In this document: positions 48,380 to 58,585 of the stretch, one piece after another | Position numbering within the stretch: position 1 is the first letter of the stretch | Layout: each line of letters starts with the position of its first letter | NCBI RefSeq assembly: GCF_016907915.1 | Contig: NZ_JAFBCW010000015.1 | Coordinates: 1 to 61,505, forward strand | Origin: Desulforadius tongensis | GTDB taxonomy: Bacteria; Bacillota; Desulfotomaculia; Desulfotomaculales; Desulfohalotomaculaceae | Length of the DNA: 61,505 bases | Direction: 5' to 3' | Made by a program: the position numbers and the translations under genes | Notes under the pieces: model-generated | The model's database searches: none | What the model saw: only the letters and a program-made list of their open reading frames with translations | What the model was told of the DNA's origin: nothing

Positions 48380-49318
48380 TTGGGTCTGCAGAGCAAACAC
48401 ATGCTGGGCTTACAGCATACCCCAGCACAGGATATTCTGACCATACTGGATACCGCCGGTGCCATGAAGGACATAATCCGCCGGGACATTAAGAAAGTAC
48501 CCACCCTGCGGGGGCGTACAGTGGTGACGTTGTTTTACGAAAACAGCACCCGCACTAAAACATCCTTTGATTTGGCGGGTAAATATTTAAGTGCGGACAC
48601 AGTGGGGTTAAGTGCCTCCAGCAGCAGTGTCCGGAAGGGGGAAAGTTTGATAGATACCGCCCGCACGGTGGAAGCGATGGGTGCGGATGTGCTGGTAATC
48701 AGGCATCCCGCCGCCGGGGCGGCGGAAATAGTGGCCGATAACGTGCGGTGTTCGGTTATTAATGCCGGGGATGGTATTCATGAGCACCCCACCCAGGCCC
48801 TGCTGGATATGTTCACCATTAGAGAATACAAGGGTGATTTTTCCGGTTTAAAAGCAGCAATTATCGGTGACATTTTGCACAGCCGGGTGGCCCGGTCAAA
48901 TATTTGGGGGCTGACCAAATTGGGAGCAGAGGTGTCTGTGGCAGGACCGGCCACACTGCTGCCGCCGGAAATAGAAAAGATGGGTGTAAAGGTTTGTACC
49001 AGGGTGGAAGAGGCGCTGGCAGGTGCAGATGTGGTGAATGTGCTGCGCATACAGCTGGAAAGACAAAAGCAGGCGCTTTTTCCCAGCCTGCGGGAATACT
49101 CCCGGTTGTACGGTATTAACAGGGAGCGGTTGGGCCTGGCCAAGGAGGATGCCATTGTGATGCATCCCGGGCCGTTAAACCGGGGAGTGGAAATTGTCAA
49201 AGAGGTGGCAGACAGTGCCCGGTCGGTAATAAATGAACAGGTAACCAACGGGGTGGCGGTGCGCATGGCCCTGTTGTACCTACTAACCGGAGGTGAAGCT
49301 GTTGAAACTGCTGATTAA
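48380..49318 (+). CDS. pyrB: Aspartate carbamoyltransferase catalytic subunit
   Basis: 312 residues. Forms carbamoyl aspartate from carbamoyl phosphate and aspartate. The carbamoyl-phosphate motif is [14 protein letters not shown]. Further active-site segments are [23 protein letters not shown] and [13 protein letters not shown]. No pyrI regulatory gene is present, as usual in Firmicutes. Start TTG 48380 after AAGGGGGG. The 3' end overlaps the pyrC start. Confidence 0.98.
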   Translation: MGLQSKHMLGLQHTPAQDILTILDTAGAMKDIIRRDIKKVPTLRGRTVVTLFYENSTRTKTSFDLAGKYLSADTVGLSASSSSVRKGESLIDTARTVEAMGADVLVIRHPAAGAAEIVADNVRCSVINAGDGIHEHPTQALLDMFTIREYKGDFSGLKAAIIGDILHSRVARSNIWGLTKLGAEVSVAGPATLLPPEIEKMGVKVCTRVEEALAGADVVNVLRIQLERQKQALFPSLREYSRLYGINRERLGLAKEDAIVMHPGPLNRGVEIVKEVADSARSVINEQVTNGVAVRMALLYLLTGGEAVETAD

Positions 49319-50600
49319 AGGCGGTAAACTGGTAAACCCGGAAAAACAATTGCTGGAAAAGGCTGATGTGCTGGTGGAAAACGGAGTAATTACAGCCATG
49401 GAGAGCAGTTTGTCTGAGCGTGATGCTGAAGTGGTGGAAGCAGGGGGTAAACTGGTGTGCCCGGGGTTGATAGATATGCACGTTCATTTGAGGGAGCCGG
49501 GATTTGAACATAAAGAAACCATTGCCACCGGCACCATGGCGGCGGCCAGGGGCGGTTTTACCGCGGTGGCCTGCATGCCCAACACTAACCCGGTTGCTGA
49601 CAATGCCCCGGTGATACGCTTTATTTTAGACCGGGCGGCAGCGGAGGGAACGGTAAAGGTCTATCCCATTGGGGCCATTACCAAGGGTTCCAAGGGGAAA
49701 GAAATAACCGAAATGGCAGATTTAAAGGCAGCGGGGGCGGTGGCTGTGTCCGATGACGGTGTCCCGGTGCACGATGCCGGGGTGATGCGCCGGGCCATGC
49801 AGTATGCCTCCATGCTGGGTTTGACGGTAATTTCCCACTGTGAAGATAAAAGCCTGGTGGCGGAGGGAGTAATGCACCAGGGTTATCAAAGTACAGTGCT
49901 GGGTCTGCCGGGAATGCCGGCGGAGGCAGAAGAGGTGATGGTGGCCAGGGATATAATACTGGCCGAGGCCACCGGCTGCCGGGTGCACATTGCTCACATC
50001 AGTACCGCCGGTGCGGTGGAACTGGTGCGTCAGGCTAAAAAGAGGGGCGTAAAGGTAACCTGTGAGGTGACCCCCCACCACTTCACCCTTACCGATCAAG
50101 CGGTGAATGGATATGATACAAATACCAAAGTAAACCCACCGCTGAGAACTGCAGCGGATGTGGCAGCGGTTAAACAGGGATTGGCGGATGGAACCATCGA
50201 TGTAATTGCCACTGACCATGCCCCCCATACGGTGGATGAAAAAGAAGTGGAATACCAGTATGCCCCCTTCGGGTTGGTGGGCCTGGAAACGGCGGTGGGC
50301 CTGGTATTTACCGAACTGGTGGACACGGGAATACTTACCGTGCCGGAAGCTGTGGCCAAGTTGAGCACCAACCCGGCCCGGATAATGGCTGTGCCGGGGG
50401 GAAGGCTGGCGGTGGGCGAGCAGGCTGACATAACGATAATAGACCCCGAAGCATTGGAAAAAGTAGATCCCGGTAGCTTTGCAGGTAAGGGCAAAAACAC
50501 TCCTTTTGCCGGCAGAAAGTTAAAGGGACTTCCGGTGATGACCATTGTAAAAGGAAAAATTGTAATGAAGGATAGACGGGTAACAGTATCGAGTGTATAA
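49302..50600 (+). CDS. pyrC: Dihydroorotase
   Basis: A class I dihydroorotase of about 432 residues, a cyclic amidohydrolase closing carbamoyl aspartate to dihydroorotate. Metal ligands: HVH in [10 protein letters not shown], His in HIAHIST and ISHCED, and Asp in [10 protein letters not shown] 49302 sits eight bases after GGAGG; GTG 49293 overlaps that site. It overlaps pyrB by 17 bases. Confidence 0.97.
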   Translation: MKLLIKGGKLVNPEKQLLEKADVLVENGVITAMESSLSERDAEVVEAGGKLVCPGLIDMHVHLREPGFEHKETIATGTMAAARGGFTAVACMPNTNPVADNAPVIRFILDRAAAEGTVKVYPIGAITKGSKGKEITEMADLKAAGAVAVSDDGVPVHDAGVMRRAMQYASMLGLTVISHCEDKSLVAEGVMHQGYQSTVLGLPGMPAEAEEVMVARDIILAEATGCRVHIAHISTAGAVELVRQAKKRGVKVTCEVTPHHFTLTDQAVNGYDTNTKVNPPLRTAADVAAVKQGLADGTIDVIATDHAPHTVDEKEVEYQYAPFGLVGLETAVGLVFTELVDTGILTVPEAVAKLSTNPARIMAVPGGRLAVGEQADITIIDPEALEKVDPGSFAGKGKNTPFAGRKLKGLPVMTIVKGKIVMKDRRVTVSSV

Positions 50601-50639
50601 TTATTTATAAATTTGTATAAATAAACGGAGGTCTCTGCT

Positions 50640-51707
50640 ATGCAAGCATTACTTGTTTTAGAAGATGGTTCTGTTTTTAAAGGTAAAGCGTTTGGTGCCA
50701 CCGGGCAGCGCTTTGGCGAAGTGGTTTTTAACACCGGCATGACCGGTTACCAGGAAATTTTAACCGATCCGTCTTACTGCGGGCAGATTGTGGTAATGAC
50801 TTACCCGCTGATTGGAAATTACGGTATAAATAAAGAGGACTTTGAAGCTAAAAAGTCTTACGTTCGCGGCTTTGTGGTGCGGGAAAACTGTGATAAACCC
50901 AGCAACTGGCGGGTAAGCAGCAGAATAGATGAGTTTCTGGCCCGGGAAGGGGTGATTGGTATCTCCGGCATAGATACCAGGCAGCTGACTAAAATACTAA
51001 GAAATCACGGCACCATGCGGGGTATTATCAGCACCGAGGAACAGGACCCGGCAGTGCTGGTGGCAGAAGCTAAGGCAGCACCCCATTTAACCGGGCAAAG
51101 GTTGGTACCCACCGTGGCCACCAGGGAAATTTATACCGTGCCGGGGGAAGGACCCAGGGTGGCGCTGGTGGACTTCGGGGCCAAGCAGAATATTATCCGC
51201 TGTTTGAATAACAGGGGATGCGAAGTGGTGGTGCTGCCGCCGGATACAGCGGCGGAAGATATACTGTCGTTAAACCCCGCCGGGTTGATGCTGTCCAACG
51301 GCCCGGGAGATCCGGTGGATGTACCGTATGCGGTGGAAACGGTGAAAAAACTAATTGATAAACTGCCCATTTTCGGTATCTGCCTGGGGCACCAGGTGCT
51401 GGGTCTGGCCCTGGGGGGTAAGACCTATAAGCTGAAGTTCGGGCACCGGGGTGCCAACCACCCGGTGAAGGATTTAGCCACGGGGCGGGTTTACATTACC
51501 TCCCAGAACCACGGGTTTGCGGTGGATGCCGGTTCCCTGCCCGGAGATGTGGAAGTGTCCCACATCAACCTTAATGACAATACGGTGGAAGGGTTAAGAC
51601 ATAAACACCTGCCGGTGTATTCTGTACAGTATCACCCGGAAGCGGCCCCGGGACCGGAGGATTCGGAGTATCTTTTTGATGTTTTTATGGAACTGCTGGA
51701 ACGTTAA
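50640..51707 (+). CDS. carA: Carbamoyl phosphate synthase small subunit
   Basis: 355 residues. A glutaminase that feeds ammonia to CarB. The N-terminal CarA domain (FGEVVFNTGMTGYQEILTDP) is followed by a class I amidotransferase domain with nucleophile Cys in FGICLGHQVLGLALGG and the His/Glu pair in VQYHPEAAPGP. The start is ATG behind GGAGG. Being inside the pyr operon, it is probably the pyrimidine-regulated copy (pyrAA). Confidence 0.98.
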   Translation: MQALLVLEDGSVFKGKAFGATGQRFGEVVFNTGMTGYQEILTDPSYCGQIVVMTYPLIGNYGINKEDFEAKKSYVRGFVVRENCDKPSNWRVSSRIDEFLAREGVIGISGIDTRQLTKILRNHGTMRGIISTEEQDPAVLVAEAKAAPHLTGQRLVPTVATREIYTVPGEGPRVALVDFGAKQNIIRCLNNRGCEVVVLPPDTAAEDILSLNPAGLMLSNGPGDPVDVPYAVETVKKLIDKLPIFGICLGHQVLGLALGGKTYKLKFGHRGANHPVKDLATGRVYITSQNHGFAVDAGSLPGDVEVSHINLNDNTVEGLRHKHLPVYSVQYHPEAAPGPEDSEYLFDVFMELLER

Positions 51708-51781
51708 GTATCTCCGGCAGGGGGGCGCAGGCGAATTGAGCATAACAGCGGAACATTTCATTTACAGATAGGAGGACGTCA

Positions 51782-54700
51782 ATGCCACGGCGTAATGATA
51801 TCAGCAAAGTTTTGGTGATTGGTTCCGGACCAATTGTCATCGGTCAGGCGGCGGAGTTTGACTATGCCGGTACCCAGGCCTGCCGGGCACTGAAAGAAGA
51901 GGGCTTGGAAGTGGTGCTGGTAAATTCCAATCCCGCCACCATCATGACCGACGCCAATATGGCGGATAAAGTGTACATTGAACCCATTACCACGGAATTT
52001 GTAACCAAAGTAATTGAAAAAGAAAAACCGGACGGTTTACTGCCCACCCTGGGCGGTCAGGTGGGCTTAAATACAGCCATGCAGTTGGCTGAAGAGGGAG
52101 TGCTGGAACGGTGCGGGGTAAAGCTTTTGGGCACCCAGCTGACGGCTATTAAAAAGGCTGAAGACCGGGAATTGTTCCGGGCTTTAATGGCTGAACTTAA
52201 CGAACCGGTACCGGAAAGCGCCATTGTGGAATCACTGGAGGAGGCGCTGGCCTTTGCCGAAAAAACGGGCTTCCCGCTGATTGTGCGGCCGGCATACACT
52301 TTAGGCGGCACCGGCGGGGGTATAGTGCACAATTACGAGGAACTGCGGGCCACTACTTTGCGGGGATTAAAATACAGCCTCATCGGCCAGGTGCTGATTG
52401 AGCGCAGTGTGGCCGGCTGGAAGGAAATTGAGTACGAAGTAATCCGCGACGGGGCGGACAACTGCATTACAGTGTGCAACATGGAAAACATAGATCCCAT
52501 CGGGGTGCACACCGGGGACAGTATAGTGGTGGCCCCCTCCCAAACTCTCAGCGATAAAGAGTACCAAATGCTGCGCAGTGCTTCGTTAAAAATCATCCGG
52601 GCACTGCAAATTGAAGGGGGCTGCAACGTTCAATTTGCCCTGGACCCCCACAGCTTCAAATACTACGTGATTGAAGTCAACCCCCGGGTCAGCCGTTCAT
52701 CTGCCCTGGCATCTAAGGCCACCGGTTATCCCATTGCCAAGGTGGCAGCAAAAATTGCCTGCGGTTTAACCATGGATGAAATTAAAAATGCCGTAACGGG
52801 AAAAACCTATGCCTGCTTCGAGCCTGCGTTGGATTACGTGGTGGTGAAGTTTCCCCGCTGGCCTTTTGATAAATTCAGCATGGCAGACCGCCGTCTGGGC
52901 ACGCAGATGAAGGCCACCGGAGAGGTGATGGCCATTGACAGGACTTTTGAAGCCGCTCTGTTAAAGGCGGTGCGCTCACTGGACATTGGACCGGTGGCAC
53001 TGGAACTGCCGGAATTGAAAAATTTAACTGCTGAAGAACTGGAAGACAAAATTTTACGCATGGATGATGAGCGGTTGTTTGCCCTGGCTGAGGCAATCCG
53101 CCGGGGGGTATCCACGGATAAGCTGCATCAATTGACTAAGATAGACCCCTGGTTTTTGGAAGCTGTGGGCAGAATAGTAAGCTGGGAAAAACTTCTGGCT
53201 GATGCGGTGAAAAGAGAGGGCCGCTTGGATGGGGAAATGCTGGCCCGGGCCAAAAAATTTGGCCTGGCAGACGAACAGCTGGCCCAAATAACCGGCCTTT
53301 CGCTGCCGGAATTAAGAAAACTGCGGCGGGAGCACGGTGTGCTGCCCACTTACAAAATGGTGGATACCTGCGCTGCGGAGTTTGAAGCCACCACGCCCTA
53401 TTATTACTCCACCTTTGAGGGAGAAGACGAGGTGGCGGTAAGCGGTAACCGGAAAATTGTGGTGCTGGGTTCCGGGCCGATACGCATCGGCCAGGGAATT
53501 GAGTTTGACTACTGCTCGGTGCACTCCGTATGGGCACTGAGGGAAGAGGGAGTGGAAACAGTTATTATCAATAACAACCCGGAAACGGTCAGTACCGACT
53601 TTGACACGGCGGATCGGCTGTATTTTGAACCGCTGGTGCCGGGGGATGTGTTAAATATACTGGATAAAGAAAAACCGGAGGGGATTATGGTGCAGTTTGG
53701 CGGGCAGACGGCCATCAACCTGGCCCGGCCGCTGGCCGATGCCGGTTACAGCATTATCGGCACCGGTGTGGAGGATATAGATGCCGCTGAGGACCGGGAA
53801 CGTTTTGACCGGCTGCTCACCGAGCTGGACATCCCCAAACCGCCGGGGCGTACCGCGTTTTCGGTGGAAGAGGCGGAACAAATAGCCGGGGAGATCGGTT
53901 TTCCGGTACTGGTTCGTCCATCCTACGTGCTGGGCGGGCGAGCGATGGAAATAGTGTTTAACCGGGAAGATTTATTAAACTACATGGCCAATGCGGTAAA
54001 GGTGACACCGGAACACCCGGTGCTGATAGACAAGTACCTGCTGGGCCAGGAACTGGAAGTGGATGCCATATGTGACGGTGAAACGGTGCTGATACCGGGT
54101 ATCATGGAGCATGTGGAGCGGGCCGGGGTTCATTCCGGCGACAGTATAGCGGTGTACCCACCGCAAACCATCAGCTACCGCATTAAGTGCTTGATTGTGG
54201 ATTACACCACCAGGCTGGCCAAAAAGCTGAATGTTAAAGGCATGATTAATATTCAGTATGTGCTGCACAACGGTAAGTTGTATGTACTGGAGGTAAATCC
54301 CCGGTCCAGCCGCACCGTACCCTTTTTAAGCAAAATCACCGGCATACCGATGGTTAAACTGGCCACCAGGTGTGCCCTGGGGTACAGGCTCACCGATATG
54401 GGGTATAAAGGCGGGCTGGCGCCCGAGCCCAAAGTGGTGGGCGTGAAAGCGCCGGTGTTTTCCTTTGCCAAACTGCTGGATGTGGATGTATCCCTGGGAC
54501 CGGAAATGAAGTCCACCGGTGAAGTTATGGGTGTGGATTACAATTACAACCTGGCCCTGTACAAGGCACTGGTTGCCGCCGGCAGTAACTTTCCCAAACA
54601 GGGTACGGTGCTGCTGACAGTGGCTGATAAGGACAAGGCCGAGGTGCTGGCGGTGGCCAGGGAGCTGGTGGAGCAGGGTTACAGCATCTGCGCCACCTCC

Positions 54701-55000
54701 GGTACCGCTGCTTACTTGAGCAGGTACGGCTTTGAGGTGCAGCGGGTAAACAAGATTGGTGCCGGCAGCCCGGATATCGCGGACTTGATAAAAGCGGGCA
54801 AAATACAGCTGGTGATTAACACCATGACCAGGGGCAAAGCACCCCGGCGGGACGGGTTCCGCATCCGCAGGGCGGCGGTGGAACACGGCATACCTTGTTT
54901 AACGTCGCTGGACACCACCTGGGCGTTAATTGAAGTGCTGCGCCTGATTAAAGAAGGTGGGGAATTCAATGTTATACCGCTGCAGGAGTTTCGAGGATAG
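51782..55000 (+). CDS. carB: Carbamoyl phosphate synthase large subunit
   Basis: 1072 residues, full length. Two homologous ATP-grasp halves begin at [20 protein letters not shown] and near residue 556 at [22 protein letters not shown]-terminal MGS-like allosteric domain spans about residues 935-1072 ([17 protein letters not shown]). It makes carbamoyl phosphate from bicarbonate, ATP and CarA-derived ammonia. The start is ATG after TAGGAGG. Confidence 0.99.
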   Translation: MPRRNDISKVLVIGSGPIVIGQAAEFDYAGTQACRALKEEGLEVVLVNSNPATIMTDANMADKVYIEPITTEFVTKVIEKEKPDGLLPTLGGQVGLNTAMQLAEEGVLERCGVKLLGTQLTAIKKAEDRELFRALMAELNEPVPESAIVESLEEALAFAEKTGFPLIVRPAYTLGGTGGGIVHNYEELRATTLRGLKYSLIGQVLIERSVAGWKEIEYEVIRDGADNCITVCNMENIDPIGVHTGDSIVVAPSQTLSDKEYQMLRSASLKIIRALQIEGGCNVQFALDPHSFKYYVIEVNPRVSRSSALASKATGYPIAKVAAKIACGLTMDEIKNAVTGKTYACFEPALDYVVVKFPRWPFDKFSMADRRLGTQMKATGEVMAIDRTFEAALLKAVRSLDIGPVALELPELKNLTAEELEDKILRMDDERLFALAEAIRRGVSTDKLHQLTKIDPWFLEAVGRIVSWEKLLADAVKREGRLDGEMLARAKKFGLADEQLAQITGLSLPELRKLRREHGVLPTYKMVDTCAAEFEATTPYYYSTFEGEDEVAVSGNRKIVVLGSGPIRIGQGIEFDYCSVHSVWALREEGVETVIINNNPETVSTDFDTADRLYFEPLVPGDVLNILDKEKPEGIMVQFGGQTAINLARPLADAGYSIIGTGVEDIDAAEDRERFDRLLTELDIPKPPGRTAFSVEEAEQIAGEIGFPVLVRPSYVLGGRAMEIVFNREDLLNYMANAVKVTPEHPVLIDKYLLGQELEVDAICDGETVLIPGIMEHVERAGVHSGDSIAVYPPQTISYRIKCLIVDYTTRLAKKLNVKGMINIQYVLHNGKLYVLEVNPRSSRTVPFLSKITGIPMVKLATRCALGYRLTDMGYKGGLAPEPKVVGVKAPVFSFAKLLDVDVSLGPEMKSTGEVMGVDYNYNLALYKALVAAGSNFPKQGTVLLTVADKDKAEVLAVARELVEQGYSICATSGTAAYLSRYGFEVQRVNKIGAGSPDIADLIKAGKIQLVINTMTRGKAPRRDGFRIRRAAVEHGIPCLTSLDTTWALIEVLRLIKEGGEFNVIPLQEFRG

Positions 55001-55033
55001 CTTACTCTGAAGTAATACGAAAGGATAAATGCT

Positions 55034-55816
55034 ATGTCGCAATTATTAAAAGCTAAAGTAACAACCCACCGGCAGATATCCAGCGGTTATTATTTACTGG
55101 AATTCAGCGGGGCTGAACTGGCTGAAACCGCCCGCCCGGGGCAGTTTGTACATGTTAAGTGCAGCCGCACCACCGACCCCCTTTTAAGGCGGCCGGTATC
55201 CATCCATGACGTAAACAAAGACCGGGGAACGGTGCGCCTGCTGTACCGGGTGGCCGGCAGGGGAACCGAACTGCTGTCGGTCAAGGAACCGGGGGAACGG
55301 CTGGATGTGATGGGACCGCTGGGGAACGGGTTTCAACTGCCCGACCCGGGGGAAAAGGTGGCTGTGGTGGCCGGTGGAATCGGCGTGGCCCCGCTGTTTT
55401 TCCTTCTCCGGCAGGTGGCAGCGGCGGGAAATGATGTCAAAGTGTTTGTCGGGGCCCGCAGCTGCCGGGATTTGCTGGCGGTGGATGATATTAAAGGGCT
55501 GGGGGTTGAGATTCAGCTGGCCACCGATGACGGCAGTGCCGGGCACCGGGGACCGGTTACCGAACTGCTGGCCCGGGGTTTAAAAAATATAGACCGGATT
55601 TACACCTGCGGCCCCGCGGCAATGATGAAAGCGGTGGCCGGGCTGGCCCGGGAATATAATATTCCCACCCAGGTATCATTGGAAGAACGCATGGGCTGCG
55701 GGGTGGGGGCATGCCTGGCCTGCACCTGTAAAATAAAAACCCCGGGGGGCAGCAGCTACAAGCGTGTGTGTGCCGACGGCCCGGTATTTAATGCACAGGA
55801 GGTGGCCTGGGAATGA
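55034..55816 (+). CDS. pyrK: Dihydroorotate dehydrogenase electron-transfer subunit
   Basis: 260 residues. A ferredoxin-reductase-type FAD domain ([11 protein letters not shown]), an NAD-binding domain ([19 protein letters not shown]) and a C-terminal [2Fe-2S] site with ligands in [12 protein letters not shown] and a distal Cys in [10 protein letters not shown]. It passes electrons from the PyrD enzyme to NAD+. It overlaps pyrD by four bases. Confidence 0.97.
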   Translation: MSQLLKAKVTTHRQISSGYYLLEFSGAELAETARPGQFVHVKCSRTTDPLLRRPVSIHDVNKDRGTVRLLYRVAGRGTELLSVKEPGERLDVMGPLGNGFQLPDPGEKVAVVAGGIGVAPLFFLLRQVAAAGNDVKVFVGARSCRDLLAVDDIKGLGVEIQLATDDGSAGHRGPVTELLARGLKNIDRIYTCGPAAMMKAVAGLAREYNIPTQVSLEERMGCGVGACLACTCKIKTPGGSSYKRVCADGPVFNAQEVAWE

Positions 55817-56733
55817 ACAAACCTAACCTGGCGGTAAATATCGGGGGAGTTGACATGCAAAACCCGGTTACCACCGCATCGGGTACCTTTGGTTTCGGCC
55901 CGGAGTACAGCCGGTATATAGACATCAATGAGCTGGGAGCTGTGGTTGTCAAAGGCACCACACTGCATCCCCGGGAGGGGAATGCCACCCCCAGAATTGT
56001 GGAAACCCCGTCGGGGATACTGAACTCCATCGGGCTGCAGAACCCCGGTGTGGATTACGTGATAGAGCATTACGTGCCTTACTTTAAAACGCTGCGGGTA
56101 CCGGTAATTGTAAATATATCGGGAGATACAGTAGAGGATTACGCTAAAGTAGCAGAAAAATTAGACGCAGCAGGAGGAATAGCCGGCTTAGAAGTGAATA
56201 TATCCTGTCCCAATGTAAAAAAGGGCGGAATGGCCTTTGGCAGCGACCCGGCCATGGCCGCGGAAGTGACGGCAGCGGTTAAGTCGGCAGCCAAACTGCC
56301 GGTGGTGGTAAAGCTGTCTCCCAATGTCACGGACATAACAGCGGTGGCGGAAGCGGTGGCCGAAGCCGGAGCCGATGGCTTATCGCTGATTAACACGCTG
56401 CTGGGCATGGCCATAGACATAAATTCCCGCCGCCCCATTCTGGGCAGCGTAATGGGGGGACTTTCCGGCCCGGCAGTAAAACCGGTGGCTGTGCGGGCGG
56501 TATGGCAGGTTTACAAAGCAGTACAGCTGCCCATTATCGGTATGGGCGGTATCAGCACCGCCGAAGATGCGCTGGAATTTATTTTGGCCGGTGCCAGTGC
56601 GGTGGCGGTGGGTACGGCTAACTTTGTCAATCCCAGGGCCACCATGGATATAATAGCGGGAATAGAACGGTATTTAATTGATAATGGTGTTAAAGATGTC
56701 AATGAGCTGGTGGGAGCGGCACACGGTAATTAA
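55813..56733 (+). CDS. pyrD: Dihydroorotate dehydrogenase, class 1B catalytic subunit
   Basis: 306 residues. An FMN-dependent TIM barrel oxidising dihydroorotate to orotate, NAD-linked through PyrK. Typical segments: [47 protein letters not shown] with the active-site Cys, and [20 protein letters not shown]. Confidence 0.98.
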   Translation: MNKPNLAVNIGGVDMQNPVTTASGTFGFGPEYSRYIDINELGAVVVKGTTLHPREGNATPRIVETPSGILNSIGLQNPGVDYVIEHYVPYFKTLRVPVIVNISGDTVEDYAKVAEKLDAAGGIAGLEVNISCPNVKKGGMAFGSDPAMAAEVTAAVKSAAKLPVVVKLSPNVTDITAVAEAVAEAGADGLSLINTLLGMAIDINSRRPILGSVMGGLSGPAVKPVAVRAVWQVYKAVQLPIIGMGGISTAEDALEFILAGASAVAVGTANFVNPRATMDIIAGIERYLIDNGVKDVNELVGAAHGN

Positions 56734-56796
56734 ATACCGCAGTAAATAATTATTAATTAAGTGCACGCAGGTTATCAAATAGAATAGGAGGAATTT

Positions 56797-57513
56797 ATGG
56801 GTAAGAGAAAACTAATTGCGGCCTTGGACGTTGATTCCCTTGATAAGGCCCTTTCACTGGTAGATCAGCTGGCCTCCCATGTGGGCATGTTTAAAGTGGG
56901 GATGGAACTCTACAATGCTGCCGGGCCGGAGGTGGTACGGCAGATACGCCGGCGGGGGGGCAGGGTGTTCCTGGACCTGAAGCTGCACGATATTCCCACC
57001 ACTGTGGCCAGGACAACCAGGGTGCTGACCAGGTTGGGGGTATCTATTTTAAATATCCATGCCGGTGGGGGACTGGCCATGATGCAGGCAGCGGCCAGCG
57101 CGGTACAGGATGAAGCGGCGGTGCAGGGTATAGAACCGCCCCAGGTTATTGCTGTAACTGTACTCACCAGTATGGATGAGATTACATTAAACACCCAGCT
57201 GAATATTCCCGGTACGGTGGAGGAACAGGTGCTGCGCTGGACCAAGCTGGCCCAACAGGCCGGCCTGCACGGCGTCGTTTGTTCACCCCTGGAAATAAAA
57301 ACCATCAGAGAGACCTGCGGCCCCAATTTCACCATTGTTACTCCGGGCATCCGCCCCGCGGGCAGCGAGAAAAACGACCAGCGGCGGGTTATGACGCCGG
57401 CGGAGGCAGTTAAGCTGGGGGCCACATATCTGGTGGTGGGCAGGCCCATCACCGCCGCGGAAAACCCGGCGGAAGCTGCCAGGGCCATTGTGAAAGAAAT
57501 TGAATCCATATAA
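56797..57513 (+). CDS. pyrF: Orotidine 5'-phosphate decarboxylase
   Basis: 238 residues. The final step to UMP. The catalytic Asp-Lys network lies in VFLDLKLHDIPTTV; the phosphate-binding end is YLVVGRPITAAENP. The start is ATG after AGGAGG, 63 bases after pyrD. Confidence 0.98.
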   Translation: MGKRKLIAALDVDSLDKALSLVDQLASHVGMFKVGMELYNAAGPEVVRQIRRRGGRVFLDLKLHDIPTTVARTTRVLTRLGVSILNIHAGGGLAMMQAAASAVQDEAAVQGIEPPQVIAVTVLTSMDEITLNTQLNIPGTVEEQVLRWTKLAQQAGLHGVVCSPLEIKTIRETCGPNFTIVTPGIRPAGSEKNDQRRVMTPAEAVKLGATYLVVGRPITAAENPAEAARAIVKEIESI

Positions 57514-57529
57514 ACGGGGGAGCGAAATA

Positions 57530-58102
57530 ATGTTAAGTCAGGAACAAATATACGAGATATTCGAAAAAACCAATGCCATGCTTGAGGGACACTTTAAATT
57601 AACCTCCGGGAAGCACAGCAACCGGTACTTCCAGTGCGCACAGGTGCTGCAGCACCCGCAGTACTGCCAGCAGCTGTGCCGGGAGCTGGCCCGCCGTTTT
57701 GCAGATATAGAAGTGGAAACGGTGATCGGGCCGGCCATGGGCGGTATACTGGTATCTTACGAACTGGCCAGGGCACTGGGAGTACGCAGTTTATTTGCCG
57801 AGCGGGAAAACGGGGAAATGAAACTGCGCCGCGGCTTTAGTATTAAGCCGGGGGAAAAAGTAATAGTGGCGGAAGATGTTATTACCACCGGCGGGTCAGT
57901 AAAAGAAGTAATGGAAGTGGTTAAAAACCTCGGCGGCGAAGTTGTAGGGGTGGGTGTATTAGTTAACCGTAGCGGCGGTAAGGCTGATTTGGGTGTACCG
58001 ACGGAAGCGCTGATTACCACCAGCGTGGTTACTTATGAACCGGATAACTGCCCGCTGTGCCAGCAGGGTATACCGGCGGTAAAACCCGGCAGCCGCAGCT
58101 AA
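57530..58102 (+). CDS. pyrE: Orotate phosphoribosyltransferase
   Basis: About 190 residues. Joins orotate and PRPP to form OMP. The PRPP loop is VIVAEDVITTGGSVKEV, and ETVIGPAMGGILVSYELA is also conserved. ATG 57530 follows GGGGGAG; the frame from 57500 overlaps pyrF and is rejected. The last pyr gene. The repeat-family-2 hairpin 60 bases downstream, followed by a T run, may serve as terminator. Confidence 0.97.
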   Translation: MLSQEQIYEIFEKTNAMLEGHFKLTSGKHSNRYFQCAQVLQHPQYCQQLCRELARRFADIEVETVIGPAMGGILVSYELARALGVRSLFAERENGEMKLRRGFSIKPGEKVIVAEDVITTGGSVKEVMEVVKNLGGEVVGVGVLVNRSGGKADLGVPTEALITTSVVTYEPDNCPLCQQGIPAVKPGSRS

Positions 58103-58160
58103 AAATTATTCTTACTTATTACCACTGCATTTTTTGGTAGAAACCCTTACAATTAGTTTT

Positions 58161-58219
58161 ATGCAGAAGTTTGAAGCTGCCACTGGAAGCCGCGCGGCCT
58201 TGTGCCCGCGGTAGTTCAC
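58161..58219 (+). repeat. Dispersed repeat family 2, copy 2
   Basis: Matches 17825-17884 over nearly its whole length. The CCGCGCGGC/GCCCGCGG hairpin is followed after nine bases by TTTTTT, so it could end the pyr operon transcript. Confidence 0.7.
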
Positions 58220-58419
58220 TTTTTTCTAAATAGGGGATATACTTCTTTTTTTAGTAGTGAATAAAGGAAATGCCCTGCTGCCAATAATACAAGCACATAC
58301 TCAATAAGATTAACAATTCCAAATTCTTCAAAAATCGGTGCTTTAAAGAAAATATACCCAAGATACAAAATAAACAAAATAATAATGCCAACTTTCTTTA
58401 AAATGTTCCAAATAATCAA
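58216..58419 (-). CDS. Small membrane protein of unknown function
   Basis: About 67 residues with two hydrophobic helices (VGIILFILYLGYIFF and NLIEYVLVLLAAGHFLYSLL) and a basic C-terminus. TTG 58419 is preferred because AAAGGTGG lies eight bases before it; GTG 58431 lies within that site. More AT-rich than its surroundings. No family recognised. Confidence 0.6.
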   Translation of the reverse strand: MIIWNILKKVGIIILFILYLGYIFFKAPIFEEFGIVNLIEYVLVLLAAGHFLYSLLKKEVYPLFRKK

Positions 58420-58542
58420 TTTTATAACCACCTTTCTTCGGATAATTCATATCTTAACTGCCCGTAGTTGGGCTCTTTTATAGTATCACGCTGGCAGGAT
58501 GCCTCTTTTTGCAGCATATGTATACCTTTATATAATAACAAA

Positions 58543-58578
58543 GAACCCACCTATTGAGATAATCCGATAGGTGGGTTC
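58543..58578 (-). terminator. Terminator of the PepSY/SLH-type gene
   Basis: Perfect 12-base arms GAACCCACCTAT and ATAGGTGGGTTC with a 12-base loop and a T-rich run on the minus strand. Confidence 0.88.
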
Positions 58579-58585
58579 ACAGATT

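Noticed and set aside
54326-54886. 186-residue minus-strand frame in carB
   Set aside because: A codon-bias shadow of carB with no ribosome site; several similar shadows occur across the pyr genes.
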